Of a DNA stretch of 64,000 nt, positions 43,467 through 52,671 are shown piece after piece. The stretch lies in assembly GCA_022823605.1 (NCBI GenBank), contig JAJEHS010000001.1:248001-312000 (forward strand), written 5' to 3'. Each line of letters opens with the position of its first letter. Position 1 is the first letter of the stretch. The notes below the pieces were generated by a model, which saw only the letters and a program-made list of their open reading frames with translations, ran no database searches and was not told where the DNA came from. This DNA is from Paracoccaceae bacterium. GTDB taxonomy: Bacteria; Pseudomonadota; Alphaproteobacteria; Rhodobacterales; Rhodobacteraceae. A program made the position numbers and the translations under genes.

Positions 43467-44342
43467 TTAGCGGGTCGGTTGTTTGGGATCAAAGTGATAG
43501 TCGTAAAAACCCCGCATTTTTTTCTTGCCTAGCCATTTGGCTTCGACATATTTTTTAAGCAATGGGCAAGGTAGATATTTGGTATCACCCAAACCACTGT
43601 GAAGAACTTCCATAATGGATTGGCAGGTATCCAGACCGATAAAATCAGCCAGTTCCAGTGGTCCCATTGGGTGATTTGCTCCCAACTTCATGGATTTGTC
43701 GATAGATTCAACATTCCCAACCCCCTCATAAAGGGCATAGATTGCCTCGTTTATCATCGGCATCAGTATTCGATTGACAATAAATCCCGGAAAATCTTCC
43801 GAGGATGTATGGGTTTTACCCAGTGTTTTCACAACCTTCTTCAATTCTTCATAGATCATGTCTCCGGTTGCAATACCCCGAACCAATTCAACCAGTTTCA
43901 TTTGTGGCACAGGGTTCATGAAATGAAAACCCATAAATCTTTCAGGCCTGTCGGTTTTGGCACCCAACCTTGTGATTGAAATGGATGAAGTATTGGTCGT
44001 TAGCAGTGTATCCTCACCCAGATAATTTTGAATCTCCTCGAAAATACTGTTCTTTATTTCCTCGTTTTCCACGGCACATTCAATTATCAAATCGGATTCC
44101 CCGAGCTCGGGCAATCTTCGCTTGATGCTAATTCGACTCAAGGCTTCCTTTTTTTCATCAATGGTCAGCTTTTCCAGGTCAATGAGTATATTCATGTTTT
44201 TTTCGATGCTTTGAAAGCCCGTAAAGGCAGCCTCGAAGGAAGAATCATGGAGTAGAACCTGATATCCGGCCAAAGCAAAGACATGGGCAATACCGTTACC
44301 CATTTGACCAGCACCAATAACTCCGACTTGATTGATTTTCAT
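43467..44342 (-). CDS. hbd: 3-hydroxybutyryl-CoA dehydrogenase
   Basis: 291 residues. The N-terminal NAD-binding domain begins VGVIGAGQMGNGIAHVFALAGY (GxGxxG), and catalytic residues are in FMGFHFMNPVPQMKLVELVRG (His) and SSEDFPGFIVNRILMPMINEA (Asn). The C-terminal domain contains GANHPMGPLELADFIGLDTC. It oxidises (S)-3-hydroxybutyryl-CoA with NAD. The start ATG has GGGA 5 bases upstream. It is divergent from the SDR, across a 272-base region. Confidence 0.95.
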   Translation of the reverse strand: MKINQVGVIGAGQMGNGIAHVFALAGYQVLLHDSSFEAAFTGFQSIEKNMNILIDLEKLTIDEKKEALSRISIKRRLPELGESDLIIECAVENEEIKNSIFEEIQNYLGEDTLLTTNTSSISITRLGAKTDRPERFMGFHFMNPVPQMKLVELVRGIATGDMIYEELKKVVKTLGKTHTSSEDFPGFIVNRILMPMINEAIYALYEGVGNVESIDKSMKLGANHPMGPLELADFIGLDTCQSIMEVLHSGLGDTKYLPCPLLKKYVEAKWLGKKKMRGFYDYHFDPKQPTR

Positions 44343-44475
44343 AATATCCCTGCAATTTACCGGATCACTGAAACTTATAGGTATTTTCCCGAAATCTTAT
44401 GTCAACTTTCAGAAAACCAAAGGTATAAATTCTTTTTGATAATTTTCTAACCAATTTTCTTATATTTTCACGGTT

Positions 44476-44494
44476 ATTACCACTTAATGGTAAT
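44476..44494. promoter_or_regulatory. Palindrome between hbd and the SDR gene
   Basis: Perfect 7-base arms ATTACCA (44476-44482) and TGGTAAT (44488-44494) with a 5-base spacer CTTAA. It is in the AT-rich divergent promoter region of 272 bases, 134 bases from the hbd start and 121 bases before the SDR start. Centre symmetry and length fit a TetR- or GntR-type site, but no regulator gene is adjacent. Confidence 0.4.
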
Positions 44495-44614
44495 TTATTG
44501 TGGTTAAAATCTCCAATTTAACTGCTTACTTGGAATAACTGAATACGGATCAATCAGATTTCAAACATGAAATTTGTAGAACTGATGGTAAATGCAAGTA
44601 TACGAGAGGAACCA

Positions 44615-45451
44615 ATGGATAAGCGAACCATTCTCATTACAGGATGCTCATCAGGTATCGGTTTTGATGGTGCCATGACCCTTGCCCAGAGAGGTTGGCG
44701 GGTATTGGCCACCTGTCGGCAGGAAAAAGATTGTACCAGATTGCAGGAAATGGGTCTGGAAAGTTTTGTATTGGATTACGCCAGCAGGGAGAGCATCAGG
44801 GAAGGGTTTGAGGAAGCCATGTCGAGAACCGATGGCTCCCTTTATGCATTATTCAATAATGGTGCCCATGGATTTTTGGGAGCTGTCGAGGATACACCGG
44901 CAGATGCCCTTCGGGAAATTTTTGAAGTCAACTTTTTTGGATACCACGAACTGACCAAACTCGTGATACCGGTCATGAGAAAGCAGGGATATGGTAGAAT
45001 TGTCCAAAATTCGTCAATTTTGGGTTTTACAACTTTACCTTGGAGAGGGGCTTACAATTCTACCAAGTTTGCACTTGAGGGACTGAGTGATACACTGAGA
45101 ATAGAACTGAGAAACACGGGAGTTTATGTTTCACTAATTCAGCCAGGACCCATTGGCACAAAGATCAGGGTAAATACACGCCGGCATTTTGAAAAATGGA
45201 TTGATTGGGAAACTTCTCCATTTGCCGATGATTACAGGAATCGTATTATTCCAAGATTGTATCAGGAAAATGGTAAAAAGGATCCGTTCGAATTACCTGC
45301 CTCGGCAGTTACGAAAGCGCTTGTTCATGCCCTTGAAGCAAAAAGACCCAAGGAAAAATACAGGGTAACTTTTCCAACACAATTTATGGCATTAATGAAG
45401 CGTATTCTTCCAACTAGTGCTGTCGACAGAATTTTGGCAAAACAACTTTAG
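44615..45451 (+). CDS. Short-chain dehydrogenase/reductase
   Basis: 278 residues from the ATG at 44615, with GAGAGGA just upstream; the frame continues to 44567. Classical SDR features are RTILITGCSSGIGFDGA (cofactor loop), NNGAHG, the Ser in QNSSILGF, the YxxxK pair (YNSTK), and QPGPIGT. The acid after the second beta strand (CRQEKD) suggests NADP use. The C-terminal region extends the fold as in larger SDRs (DHRS/retinol-dehydrogenase-like). It lies 7 bases before the HIG1 gene; substrate unknown. Confidence 0.9.
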   Translation: MDKRTILITGCSSGIGFDGAMTLAQRGWRVLATCRQEKDCTRLQEMGLESFVLDYASRESIREGFEEAMSRTDGSLYALFNNGAHGFLGAVEDTPADALREIFEVNFFGYHELTKLVIPVMRKQGYGRIVQNSSILGFTTLPWRGAYNSTKFALEGLSDTLRIELRNTGVYVSLIQPGPIGTKIRVNTRRHFEKWIDWETSPFADDYRNRIIPRLYQENGKKDPFELPASAVTKALVHALEAKRPKEKYRVTFPTQFMALMKRILPTSAVDRILAKQL

Positions 45452-45458
45452 GTGACAC

Positions 45459-45644
45459 ATGAAAGGTATTATCATTGGTGCTGCCCTCTTATTTGTACTG
45501 ATTGTTCTTCTGGTTGGTATCATTGGTTTTGCAGCAGATACGGAATTCAACCGCAAGCATGGCAACAAGTTGATGCGCCTGAGGGTTTTGTCCCAGGCAG
45601 TGGCCGTGATTTTGATTATCCTTTTTGTAATGCTGGACGATTGA
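45459..45644 (+). CDS. HIG1-domain/twin-transmembrane small protein
   Basis: 61 residues with two spans (residues ~3-24 and ~44-59). Between them is FNRKHGNKLMRLRVLSQ, which contains the HIG1 signature RxRxxxQ. HIG1 proteins in alphaproteobacteria are linked to cytochrome oxidase assembly or stability. It is 7 bases before pduO and part of the block with etfBA typical of this class. Confidence 0.88.
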   Translation: MKGIIIGAALLFVLIVLLVGIIGFAADTEFNRKHGNKLMRLRVLSQAVAVILIILFVMLDD

Positions 45645-45651
45645 GGTACTT

Positions 45652-46227
45652 ATGGTCGTACTTAACAAAATCTATACCAAAACAGGGGATAAGGGTGAAA
45701 CAGCCCTTGGAGACGGTTCGAGGGTTGCCAAGACTTCCTCCCGGGTTGAAGCATACGGAACGGTGGATGAGTTGAATTCCATCGTGGGAATTGCCGTGTT
45801 TCATGCTGAAGGAAAAATCAGGGAACAATTGCAAACCATTCAAAACGACTTGTTCGACTTGGGAGCTGATTTGTGTGTACCTGAAACCCAAAATGTGAAG
45901 GCTGAATATCCTCCCCTTCGAATGGTTAAAAGCCAAATTGAACGGCTGGAAAGTGAAATTGACCAGGTAAATAAAGATCTTTCTCCATTAAGAAGTTTTG
46001 TCTTGCCTGGTGGTACACTTTTGGCTTCCTACCTTCACCAATGTCGAACTGTTGCCAGGAGAGCCGAAAGATTGACAGTCGGTTTAACCAAGCAGGAGTC
46101 CATCAATCCCGATACCATAAAATATCTCAATCGTCTTTCCGACTGGTTTTTTGTCATGGCAAGAGTAACCAATAACAACGGTAAAGATGATATTTTGTGG
46201 ATTCCGGGTGCCAGCAGAAAAAAATAG
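45652..46227 (+). CDS. Cob(I)alamin adenosyltransferase, PduO type
   Basis: 191 residues. The N-terminus has the ATP-binding block NKIYTKTGDKGETALGDGSRVAKTSSRVEAYGTVDELNS, and the C-terminal half has RRAER (Arg/Glu of the PduO site) and LNRLSDWFFVMAR, typical of PduO-type enzymes. It makes adenosylcobalamin from cobalamin, presumably for a mutase in acyl-CoA metabolism. GAGGTAC precedes the start. Confidence 0.94.
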   Translation: MVVLNKIYTKTGDKGETALGDGSRVAKTSSRVEAYGTVDELNSIVGIAVFHAEGKIREQLQTIQNDLFDLGADLCVPETQNVKAEYPPLRMVKSQIERLESEIDQVNKDLSPLRSFVLPGGTLLASYLHQCRTVARRAERLTVGLTKQESINPDTIKYLNRLSDWFFVMARVTNNNGKDDILWIPGASRKK

Positions 46228-46315
46228 TTGGGGAATCTGTAAAATCAGATTTTATTGCTTAATTGGGAATCCTTGAGTGATATGAATTGTACTTCCCTTT
46301 TTGAAAGGATTGGAA

Positions 46316-47077
46316 ATGAAGGTTCTTGTTCCTGTTAAAAGAGTTATTGATTATAATGTCAAAGTTCGGGTACAAACCGATGGTTCAGGTGTTGATCTTG
46401 CCAATGTCAAGATGTCCATGAACCCTTTTGATGAAATTGCGGTAGAAGAAGCAATACGCCTGAGAGAAGCAGGCAAGGCTGAAGAGGTTATCGCAGTTTC
46501 AATTGGTGTTCCCAAAGCCCAGCAAATACTTCGAGCTGCCTTGGCCGTGGGGGCCGATCGGGCAATCTTGATTCATGCAGCCGATGATCCTCATGTCGAT
46601 ATTGAACCATTGGCTGTTGCTAAATTGTTGAAGGCTGTTGTTGATGAGGAACAGCCTGGTCTGGTACTGATGGGGAAACAGGCAATTGACAATGACATGA
46701 ATGCAACCGGACAGATGCTTGCAGCCCTCCTTGGATATCCACAGGCAACCTTTTCCTCGGAACTCAATGTCGAGGGTAATGAGGCAGTCGCTGTTCGTGA
46801 GGTCGATGGAGGTTTGCAGGTCATAAAGATGCAATTGCCTGGGATTGTAACGGTTGACTTGAGAATGAATGAACCAAGGTACCCTTCCTTACCAAGCATT
46901 CAAAAGGCAAAAAGGAAGCCCTTTGAAACCAAGACTCCAGAGGATTATGGAGTTGATATCAGCAATCGGCTGGAAATACTCAAGACCGTTGAACCCCCGA
47001 CCAGAAAAGCCGGGGAAATCCTGCCTTCGGTTGGAGATCTGGTAGACAAGTTACAAAATGAAGCGGAGGTAATCTAA
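46316..47077 (+). CDS. etfB: Electron transfer flavoprotein beta subunit
   Basis: 253 residues from the ATG at 46316, with AAAGGAT about 6 bases upstream; an in-frame TTG at 46301 is a weaker start. The protein begins [18 protein letters not shown], with [13 protein letters not shown] (AMP site) and [23 protein letters not shown]. With EtfA it carries electrons from acyl-CoA and other dehydrogenases to the quinone pool. The etfA start is directly next to the stop. Confidence 0.96.
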   Translation: MKVLVPVKRVIDYNVKVRVQTDGSGVDLANVKMSMNPFDEIAVEEAIRLREAGKAEEVIAVSIGVPKAQQILRAALAVGADRAILIHAADDPHVDIEPLAVAKLLKAVVDEEQPGLVLMGKQAIDNDMNATGQMLAALLGYPQATFSSELNVEGNEAVAVREVDGGLQVIKMQLPGIVTVDLRMNEPRYPSLPSIQKAKRKPFETKTPEDYGVDISNRLEILKTVEPPTRKAGEILPSVGDLVDKLQNEAEVI

Positions 47078-48016
47078 ATGGCAGTTTTAGTTTTAGCCGA
47101 GTTGAATGGCTCGGAACTGGCTCAGGACCTTACGGCAAAGACACTGACAGCAGCCCAAGAACTTGGCGAAGTTACCATTTTGTGTGCCTCGGAATCCTGT
47201 ACCGAAGCTGCAGAACAGGCCAGTCGATTGGAGGGAGTCTCCAAAGTAATCAAGATCGAGAATCCAATTTTCGGAAATGGACTTGCTGAACCTCTGGCCG
47301 ACTTGATTGTTAGCCTCTCTGATAATTATGACCATTTGGTGGGACCCGCCTCCACCTATGCCCAGAACATTCTGCCCAGAGCGGCTGCCTTGCTGGATTG
47401 CATGATGATTTCGGATATTTCGGGTATCATTTCCGAAGATACCTTTGAGCGGCCTATTTATGCCGGCAATGCCATCCAGACCGTTAAGTCAAGTGATCCC
47501 AAGAAAGTTATAACAGTCCGAACAGCTGCCTATCAGGCTGTAGCAGAAGGCAATTCCGCTCCCATCGAAGAGATGAGCCAGGAAATTGCAAACACCATCA
47601 GTGAATGGGTTGAAGACAGAGTAGCTTCATCGGATCGTCCGGAACTTACCTCGGCAGGTATTGTCGTATCAGGAGGCAGGGGTGTTGGATCAGTCGAGGA
47701 TTTTGAATTGATTTCCAAACTGGCGGACAAACTGGGTGCAGCCGTTGGTGCTTCCCGGGCAGCAGTCGATTCAGGATATGCTCCCAACGATTGGCAAGTT
47801 GGCCAAACGGGCAAGGTTGTTGCCCCGAATCTCTATGTTGCGGTAGGGATTTCGGGAGCCATTCAGCATCTTGCCGGCATGAAGGATTCCAAAATCATTG
47901 TTGCCATCAACAAGGATGAGGATGCCCCGATTTTCCAGGTTGCCGACTATGGCGTTGTCGCTGACCTCTTTCAGGCAGTTCCGGAACTCATCGAGAAGTT
48001 GGACGAGATCCAATAG
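47078..48016 (+). CDS. etfA: Electron transfer flavoprotein alpha subunit
   Basis: 312 residues, starting with the ATG immediately after the etfB stop, with GGAGGT about 8 bases upstream (a strong site). The C-terminal FAD domain has VVSGGRGVGSVEDFELISKLADKLGAAVGASRAAVDSGYAPNDWQVGQTG and GISGAIQHLAGMKDSKIIVAINKDEDAPIF. It binds FAD and forms the EtfAB heterodimer. Together with PduO and HIG1 it is part of a conserved alphaproteobacterial block. Confidence 0.97.
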   Translation: MAVLVLAELNGSELAQDLTAKTLTAAQELGEVTILCASESCTEAAEQASRLEGVSKVIKIENPIFGNGLAEPLADLIVSLSDNYDHLVGPASTYAQNILPRAAALLDCMMISDISGIISEDTFERPIYAGNAIQTVKSSDPKKVITVRTAAYQAVAEGNSAPIEEMSQEIANTISEWVEDRVASSDRPELTSAGIVVSGGRGVGSVEDFELISKLADKLGAAVGASRAAVDSGYAPNDWQVGQTGKVVAPNLYVAVGISGAIQHLAGMKDSKIIVAINKDEDAPIFQVADYGVVADLFQAVPELIEKLDEIQ

Positions 48017-48126
48017 CATGATGTTTCCTGCCAGGGCAGGTAAATTCCCTTAACTCATACTCATAGGGCTGTTTCTTTTTTCAGGCAACAGCCTGTCATA
48101 ATATGTTCACTAATTAATTCTTGACA

Positions 48127-48140
48127 GCACTAAATTGTGC
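48127..48140. promoter_or_regulatory. Small palindrome upstream of the iron-binding-protein gene
   Basis: GCAC and GTGC arms with a 6-base spacer TAAATT, directly after a TTGACA hexamer at 48121-48126. It is 47-60 bases upstream of the iron-type binding-protein gene, and could be an iron-responsive operator overlapping a promoter. Its sequence is not the classical Fur, RirA or Irr box that I recognise. A T-rich region downstream supplies only weak -10 candidates. Confidence 0.3.
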
Positions 48141-48186
48141 ATTAATTTAATTTCCGACTATTTTACTCGGAAAAGAAAGTTTCAAA

Positions 48187-49206
48187 ATGAAAACACTCGA
48201 TTGTACCCGTTTTTCCATATTCGGATTGATAGCAGCAATTCTGGGATTGCAGCCTGTCCTGGCTGATGAGGTGAATATCTACTCCTACAGACAACCTGAA
48301 CTGATTCAACCTCTATTGGATGAATTCACCAACAGGACCGGTATTGAAACCCACATCATATTCCTGCAAAAGGGAATGATTGCCCGACTTGAGGCTGAGG
48401 GGACAAGATCTCCGGCTGATGTCATTCTGACGACTGACATTTCCCGCTTGCAGAATCTTGTTAATGCTGGATTAACCCAAGTAGTTGATTCAGATATTCT
48501 GAAACAGAACATTCCGACAAACTTCAGGGATCCAGAAGGTGAATGGTTCGCATTGACCTTAAGGGCAAGGATTGTTTATGCTTCCAATGAAAGAGTATCC
48601 GAACCAGTCTTGACCTATGAAGAATTGGCCAATCCCGAGTGGAACGGGCGGATTTGTACCAGATCCGGTACTCATGCTTACAATCTGGCCCTGATATCAT
48701 CGGTAATGAATCACCACGGCATGGATCAAACCAAGGCTTGGTTGCAGGGTGTAAAGGATAACCTTGCCCGCAAACCACAAGGCAATGACCGAGCCCAAGT
48801 GAAGGCAATTTGGGCTGGAGAGTGTGATATTTCGCTAGGCAACACCTATTACATGGGACTCATGGTATCGAATGAGGAGCAAAAGGCCTGGGCTGATGCA
48901 GTCCGTATCATTTTCCCCACATTTGTGGATGGTGGAACTCACGTAAATGTCTCCGGCATGGCCATGGCCAAACACTCGCCGAACGAGTCCAATGCCTTGC
49001 AATTTATGGAATTCCTGTCATCCATGGATGCACAGCAAATCTATGCCGAAGTCAACCATGAATATCCCGTTCACCCCGATGTGGCTCTTTCAGCACTTGT
49101 TGAAAGTTGGGGAACCTTTGAGCCGGACAACCTTAATCTGGATACCATTGGAGCAAATCGCGAGCAGGCCCTTCAAATCGTAAATGAAATTGATTTTGAC
49201 GGCTGA
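48187..49206 (+). CDS. Fe(3+)-type ABC transporter substrate-binding protein (FutA/FbpA-like), orphan
   Basis: 339 residues with a signal peptide (MKTLDCTRFSIFGLIAAILGLQPVLA). The mature protein starts EVNIYSYRQPELIQPLLDEFTNRTG, typical of the FutA/AfuA branch, with SPADVILTTDISRLQ, GTHAYNLALISSVMNHHG, ISLGNTYYMGLM (tyrosine ligand region) and VNVSGMAMAKHSPN. It probably binds ferric iron in the periplasm. No permease or ATPase gene is near; a terminator follows directly, so the partner genes must be elsewhere. Confidence 0.9.
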   Translation: MKTLDCTRFSIFGLIAAILGLQPVLADEVNIYSYRQPELIQPLLDEFTNRTGIETHIIFLQKGMIARLEAEGTRSPADVILTTDISRLQNLVNAGLTQVVDSDILKQNIPTNFRDPEGEWFALTLRARIVYASNERVSEPVLTYEELANPEWNGRICTRSGTHAYNLALISSVMNHHGMDQTKAWLQGVKDNLARKPQGNDRAQVKAIWAGECDISLGNTYYMGLMVSNEEQKAWADAVRIIFPTFVDGGTHVNVSGMAMAKHSPNESNALQFMEFLSSMDAQQIYAEVNHEYPVHPDVALSALVESWGTFEPDNLNLDTIGANREQALQIVNEIDFDG

Positions 49207-49261
49207 ACGTTAATACCGCCACAACTCTAATTGGGGGTTGTATTTCAAGCAAAATGTAGTT

Positions 49262-49294
49262 AGTGGGGATCTTGATGATCCCCACTTCTCTTTT
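49262..49294 (+). terminator. Intrinsic terminator after the iron-binding-protein gene
   Basis: A 10-bp perfect stem, AGTGGGGATC and GATCCCCACT, with a 5-base loop TTGAT, is followed by TCTCTTTT. It lies 56 bases after the stop of the iron-binding protein. It fits a rho-independent terminator. The rest of the gap up to parC (49295-49542) has no gene and no strong repeat; it contains one TTATCCACA DnaA-box-like word at 49396-49404. Confidence 0.85.
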
Positions 49295-49542
49295 GGAGAT
49301 GATTTGAAACTCCAATAGATTTGCCATTCAGCAAATAATGAATAAATTCTATTCTATGAATTTCAGGGGTACTTGTATCAATTCAAGATAACAAGTTATC
49401 CACAATGAAATTTTTCAGATAGCTGGTATCACTGCAAGTAATACCTATTTCAAAAATTTTACAGTGTAATTTACAATCAATTGTGGCTATAACATCAACC
49501 ATTAAATCAGAATTATGAGCAATCCCGGGAATCTCACCATTA

Positions 49543-51765
49543 ATGCCGAAAAACCTTTTTGATCATTTCTCCCAAGATATTCCGCTCAGTGAAGCTATCA
49601 GCGAAAGATACCTTCAATATGCCCTGTCAACAATCATGCACAGGGCTTTGCCTGATGCCAGGGATGGATTGAAACCGGTACAAAGAAGAATTCTTTATGC
49701 CATGCAGGAACTCAAATTGAGTTCAACCAGTGGATTTAGAAAATCCGCTAAAATATCCGGGGATGTCATGGGCAATTATCATCCCCATGGTGAACAGGCC
49801 ATCTATGATGCCCTGGCAAGGATGGCCCAGGATTTCAACCTGAGATATCCCCTGGTGGATGGTCAGGGCAATTTTGGCAATATTGATGGCGACAAGCCTG
49901 CTTCATCAAGATATACGGAAGCACGATTGACAACCTTTGCTGAAAGCCTGCTTGAAGGATTGAACGAGGATTCCGTCGATTTCCGGCCAAACTACGATGA
50001 CACCCTGGAGGAACCGGTTCTATTACCTTCATCCTTCCCCAACCTGCTGGCCAATGGTTCAACTGGCATTGCAGTCGGTATGGCAGCAAACATCCCTCCC
50101 CATAACATCATCGAACTCTGTAACACCTGCATTCATTTAATTCGATACCCCGATCCGCCCATTAAAACCCGGATGTCAAAACTGCCAGGTCCGGATTTCC
50201 CCACCGGTGGCATTATTGTAAGCACCCGGGATCAAATAGAGAAAGCCTATGTTGCCGGCAAGGGGCAAATCAGGGTCAGGGCCAGATGGGAAGTGGAACG
50301 GTTAGACCGCAACCAATGGCAAATTGTTGTTACCGAAATTCCCTATCAGGTTCAGAAATCCAAACTGATCGAGGGTTTGGCCAAACTTGTTCAAAACAAG
50401 AAGACACAGTTACTCGCTGATGTCAGGGATGAATCCACTGAAACAATCCGCATCGTTCTTGAACCCAAAACGCGGAAAATCGAACCCGAAACCCTCATGG
50501 AAGCGATTTTCAAGTTGACTGAAATGGAAACACGATTCTCCTTGAATCTCAATGTCCTGATTGATGGTCAGCGGCCCAAGGTATGTGACCCATGGGAAAT
50601 CCTGAGAGCATTTCTGAACCATCGGATAGTCATTCTCAAAAGAAGAACACGTTTCAGAATTAAAAAGATAGATCATCGTCTCACTCTTCTTGAAGGGTAT
50701 CTTGTTGCCTTTTTGAATCTTGACCGGGTCATTGAGATAATCCGATATGAGGATAAACCCAAGGAAACACTGATTGAGGAGTTTGAATTGCACGAAGTGC
50801 AGGCTGAAGCGATATTGAACATGCGATTGAGAAGCCTGCGAAAACTTGAAGAAATCGAATTGCAGAATGAACAAACCAGATTGACCAAGGAAAGATGTGA
50901 CCTGGACGACCTTCTTAACAGTGATGAATTGCAGAAGAACAAAATCACCGATGAACTCAAGCAGATAAAAACCATTTTTGCAAAAAATCCCGCTTGCAAG
51001 AGAAGGACCGGTTTTTCAGACATGTCCGATGCGATTGATTTCGAACTGGATGATGTGATTGAGAGCGAACCCGTTACAGTCATTTGTTCCGAACTGGGCT
51101 GGATCAGGCTTTACAGGGGGCATGTACCCTTTGATCAGGATTTCAAGTTCCGAGATGGTGATTCATTGAAATTTGCACTGCATGGCCAATCGACTGACAA
51201 ATTGGTCATTTTTGGATCCAATGGCCGGTTCTACTCTCTTGCCGCCTCAGCCATTCCCGGAGGCAGGGGATTGGGCGAACCCATTCGCCTGATGCTGGAC
51301 CTTCCCAACGAAATCGAAATACAGGCCCTGCTTTTCCACAATCCCGAACGCCAATTGGTCGTGGCCTCAGAGACAGGTTATGGATTTATTGTGGATGAAA
51401 CCGAAGTTCTTGCTTCCACCAAGGTTGGAAAACAGATTTTGAATCTCAAGAAAGGCGATATTGGAAAATCATGTGTTCCCTGTGAAGGTGATCACCTAGC
51501 CGTTGTGGGAGCAAACCGGAAGATGCTCGTTGTTCCCCTGTCGGAAATCCCTGTACAGGCCAAGGGTACCGGTGTTCGACTTCAGAAATTTCCAAAATCC
51601 CGTTTGTCGGATATAAAGACCTTTACCCTGGATGAAGGGCTGTTCTGGAAAGACCCCAGGGGCAAGACTCGTCAGGCCAAGGAAGTTGAGAAGTGGATTG
51701 GCAAGCGTGGAAGTATGGGATTGAAGGCACCTTATGGCTTCCCCACAAAAAATGTATTCTCGTAA
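49543..51765 (+). CDS. parC: DNA topoisomerase IV subunit A
   Basis: 740 residues. The breakage-reunion domain holds [21 protein letters not shown], the quinolone region [15 protein letters not shown], and the catalytic Tyr in [10 protein letters not shown]. The second half contains the C-terminal propeller repeats ([24 protein letters not shown]-like). At the Ser80-equivalent of E. coli ParC it has Gln, which many alphaproteobacteria also show. It decatenates chromosomes with ParE, which is not in the window. No SD is obvious before the ATG. Confidence 0.95.
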   Translation: MPKNLFDHFSQDIPLSEAISERYLQYALSTIMHRALPDARDGLKPVQRRILYAMQELKLSSTSGFRKSAKISGDVMGNYHPHGEQAIYDALARMAQDFNLRYPLVDGQGNFGNIDGDKPASSRYTEARLTTFAESLLEGLNEDSVDFRPNYDDTLEEPVLLPSSFPNLLANGSTGIAVGMAANIPPHNIIELCNTCIHLIRYPDPPIKTRMSKLPGPDFPTGGIIVSTRDQIEKAYVAGKGQIRVRARWEVERLDRNQWQIVVTEIPYQVQKSKLIEGLAKLVQNKKTQLLADVRDESTETIRIVLEPKTRKIEPETLMEAIFKLTEMETRFSLNLNVLIDGQRPKVCDPWEILRAFLNHRIVILKRRTRFRIKKIDHRLTLLEGYLVAFLNLDRVIEIIRYEDKPKETLIEEFELHEVQAEAILNMRLRSLRKLEEIELQNEQTRLTKERCDLDDLLNSDELQKNKITDELKQIKTIFAKNPACKRRTGFSDMSDAIDFELDDVIESEPVTVICSELGWIRLYRGHVPFDQDFKFRDGDSLKFALHGQSTDKLVIFGSNGRFYSLAASAIPGGRGLGEPIRLMLDLPNEIEIQALLFHNPERQLVVASETGYGFIVDETEVLASTKVGKQILNLKKGDIGKSCVPCEGDHLAVVGANRKMLVVPLSEIPVQAKGTGVRLQKFPKSRLSDIKTFTLDEGLFWKDPRGKTRQAKEVEKWIGKRGSMGLKAPYGFPTKNVFS

Positions 51766-51802
51766 ACCCGATTTTGCTTAACCGGTATTTGGTACAACCA
51801 TC

Positions 51803-52456
51803 ATGAGCAAGAGCGATAAAAACAGCAAACTGGATCTTGGAGATGCGTATAATTTGGGAAAGCCGGCAAACCATGTCGAATATTATGACCGGATGGCCCA
51901 ATCATATGACGATGAGTTCGTAGTCGAACACCAATACATATATCCCCAAATCGTAGCCAAGCATTTTCTAGAAATGTCAGGTGAGAATGACCAACCTGTT
52001 GCAGACCTTGGTTGCGGAACTGGTCTGGTGGGAGAACATTTTGCCGATAGAAACATTATCATTGATGGGCTTGATATTTCCCCGGAAATGATTCGCAAGG
52101 CCAGGGAAAAGTGTATTTACAGGAATCTGCAGGTCGCTGACCTGACCAAACCTATAAATGACAAGATCGGAAAGTATGGTGGTTTGATCAGTTGTGGAAC
52201 TTTCACACTGGGCCATTTAGGACCCCAAACCCTGGAAGTATGCCTGATGTTGGCAAGGCCCGGGGCCTTTTGCGTCATAGGTATCAATGCACTTCATTTT
52301 CAAAATGAAGGCTTCGGGGATTTTTTTGAAAATGTCTTTGAAAAGGGGAAAATAACCAGACCGGATATCAGTGAAGTTCAGATCTATGAAGGCAATACCA
52401 GTACTGATTCGATTGATGTCGGTAATCTGGTGAGTTTTCGTATAAAGCAGGAATAG
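51803..52456 (+). CDS. Class I SAM-dependent methyltransferase
   Basis: 217 residues. Motif I is PVADLGCGTGLVGEHF, with IDGLDISPEMIRKARE for motif II and GGLISCGTFTLGHLGPQTLEVCLMLARPGAFCVI for later motifs. The N-terminus has YDRMAQSYDDEF, typical of Williams-Beuren/UbiE-like methyltransferases. It follows parC by 37 bases. Substrate not recognised; small-molecule or quinone-type acceptors are possible. Confidence 0.85.
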   Translation: MSKSDKNSKLDLGDAYNLGKPANHVEYYDRMAQSYDDEFVVEHQYIYPQIVAKHFLEMSGENDQPVADLGCGTGLVGEHFADRNIIIDGLDISPEMIRKAREKCIYRNLQVADLTKPINDKIGKYGGLISCGTFTLGHLGPQTLEVCLMLARPGAFCVIGINALHFQNEGFGDFFENVFEKGKITRPDISEVQIYEGNTSTDSIDVGNLVSFRIKQE

Positions 52457-52556
52457 GCTTTATGCAGGTAAAATTTTCACTCGGCTTGATAATACAAGTT
52501 TAATGAAACCCCTTAAACTTTAGCATTTGATACCTATTTCCTATTCTCACCGGTAA

Positions 52557-52632
52557 AGGGGTGTAGCTCAGTTGGTAGAGCACCGGTCTCCAAAACCGGG
52601 TGTCGGGGGTTCGAGCCCCTCCACCCCTGCCA
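52557..52632 (+). tRNA. tRNA-Trp (CCA)
   Basis: A 76-base cloverleaf. The acceptor stem AGGGGTG pairs with CACCCCT, a G discriminator and an encoded CCA end follow. D-arm GTAGCTCAGTTGGTAGAGC, anticodon loop CTCCAAA with anticodon CCA, and T-arm GGGGGTTCGAGCCCC are all present. The anticodon decodes UGG (Trp). It lies between the methyltransferase and RNase HII genes, on the opposite strand from the latter. Confidence 0.97.
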
Positions 52633-52671
52633 GTTTGTGTGTAAGGCTATTCTTACCCGGATGGGTTTGTT

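Noticed and set aside
48067-48093. Possible hairpin GGCTGTT / AACAGCC after etfA
   Set aside because: Loop is 13 bases, and no T-run follows it; cannot be separated from chance.
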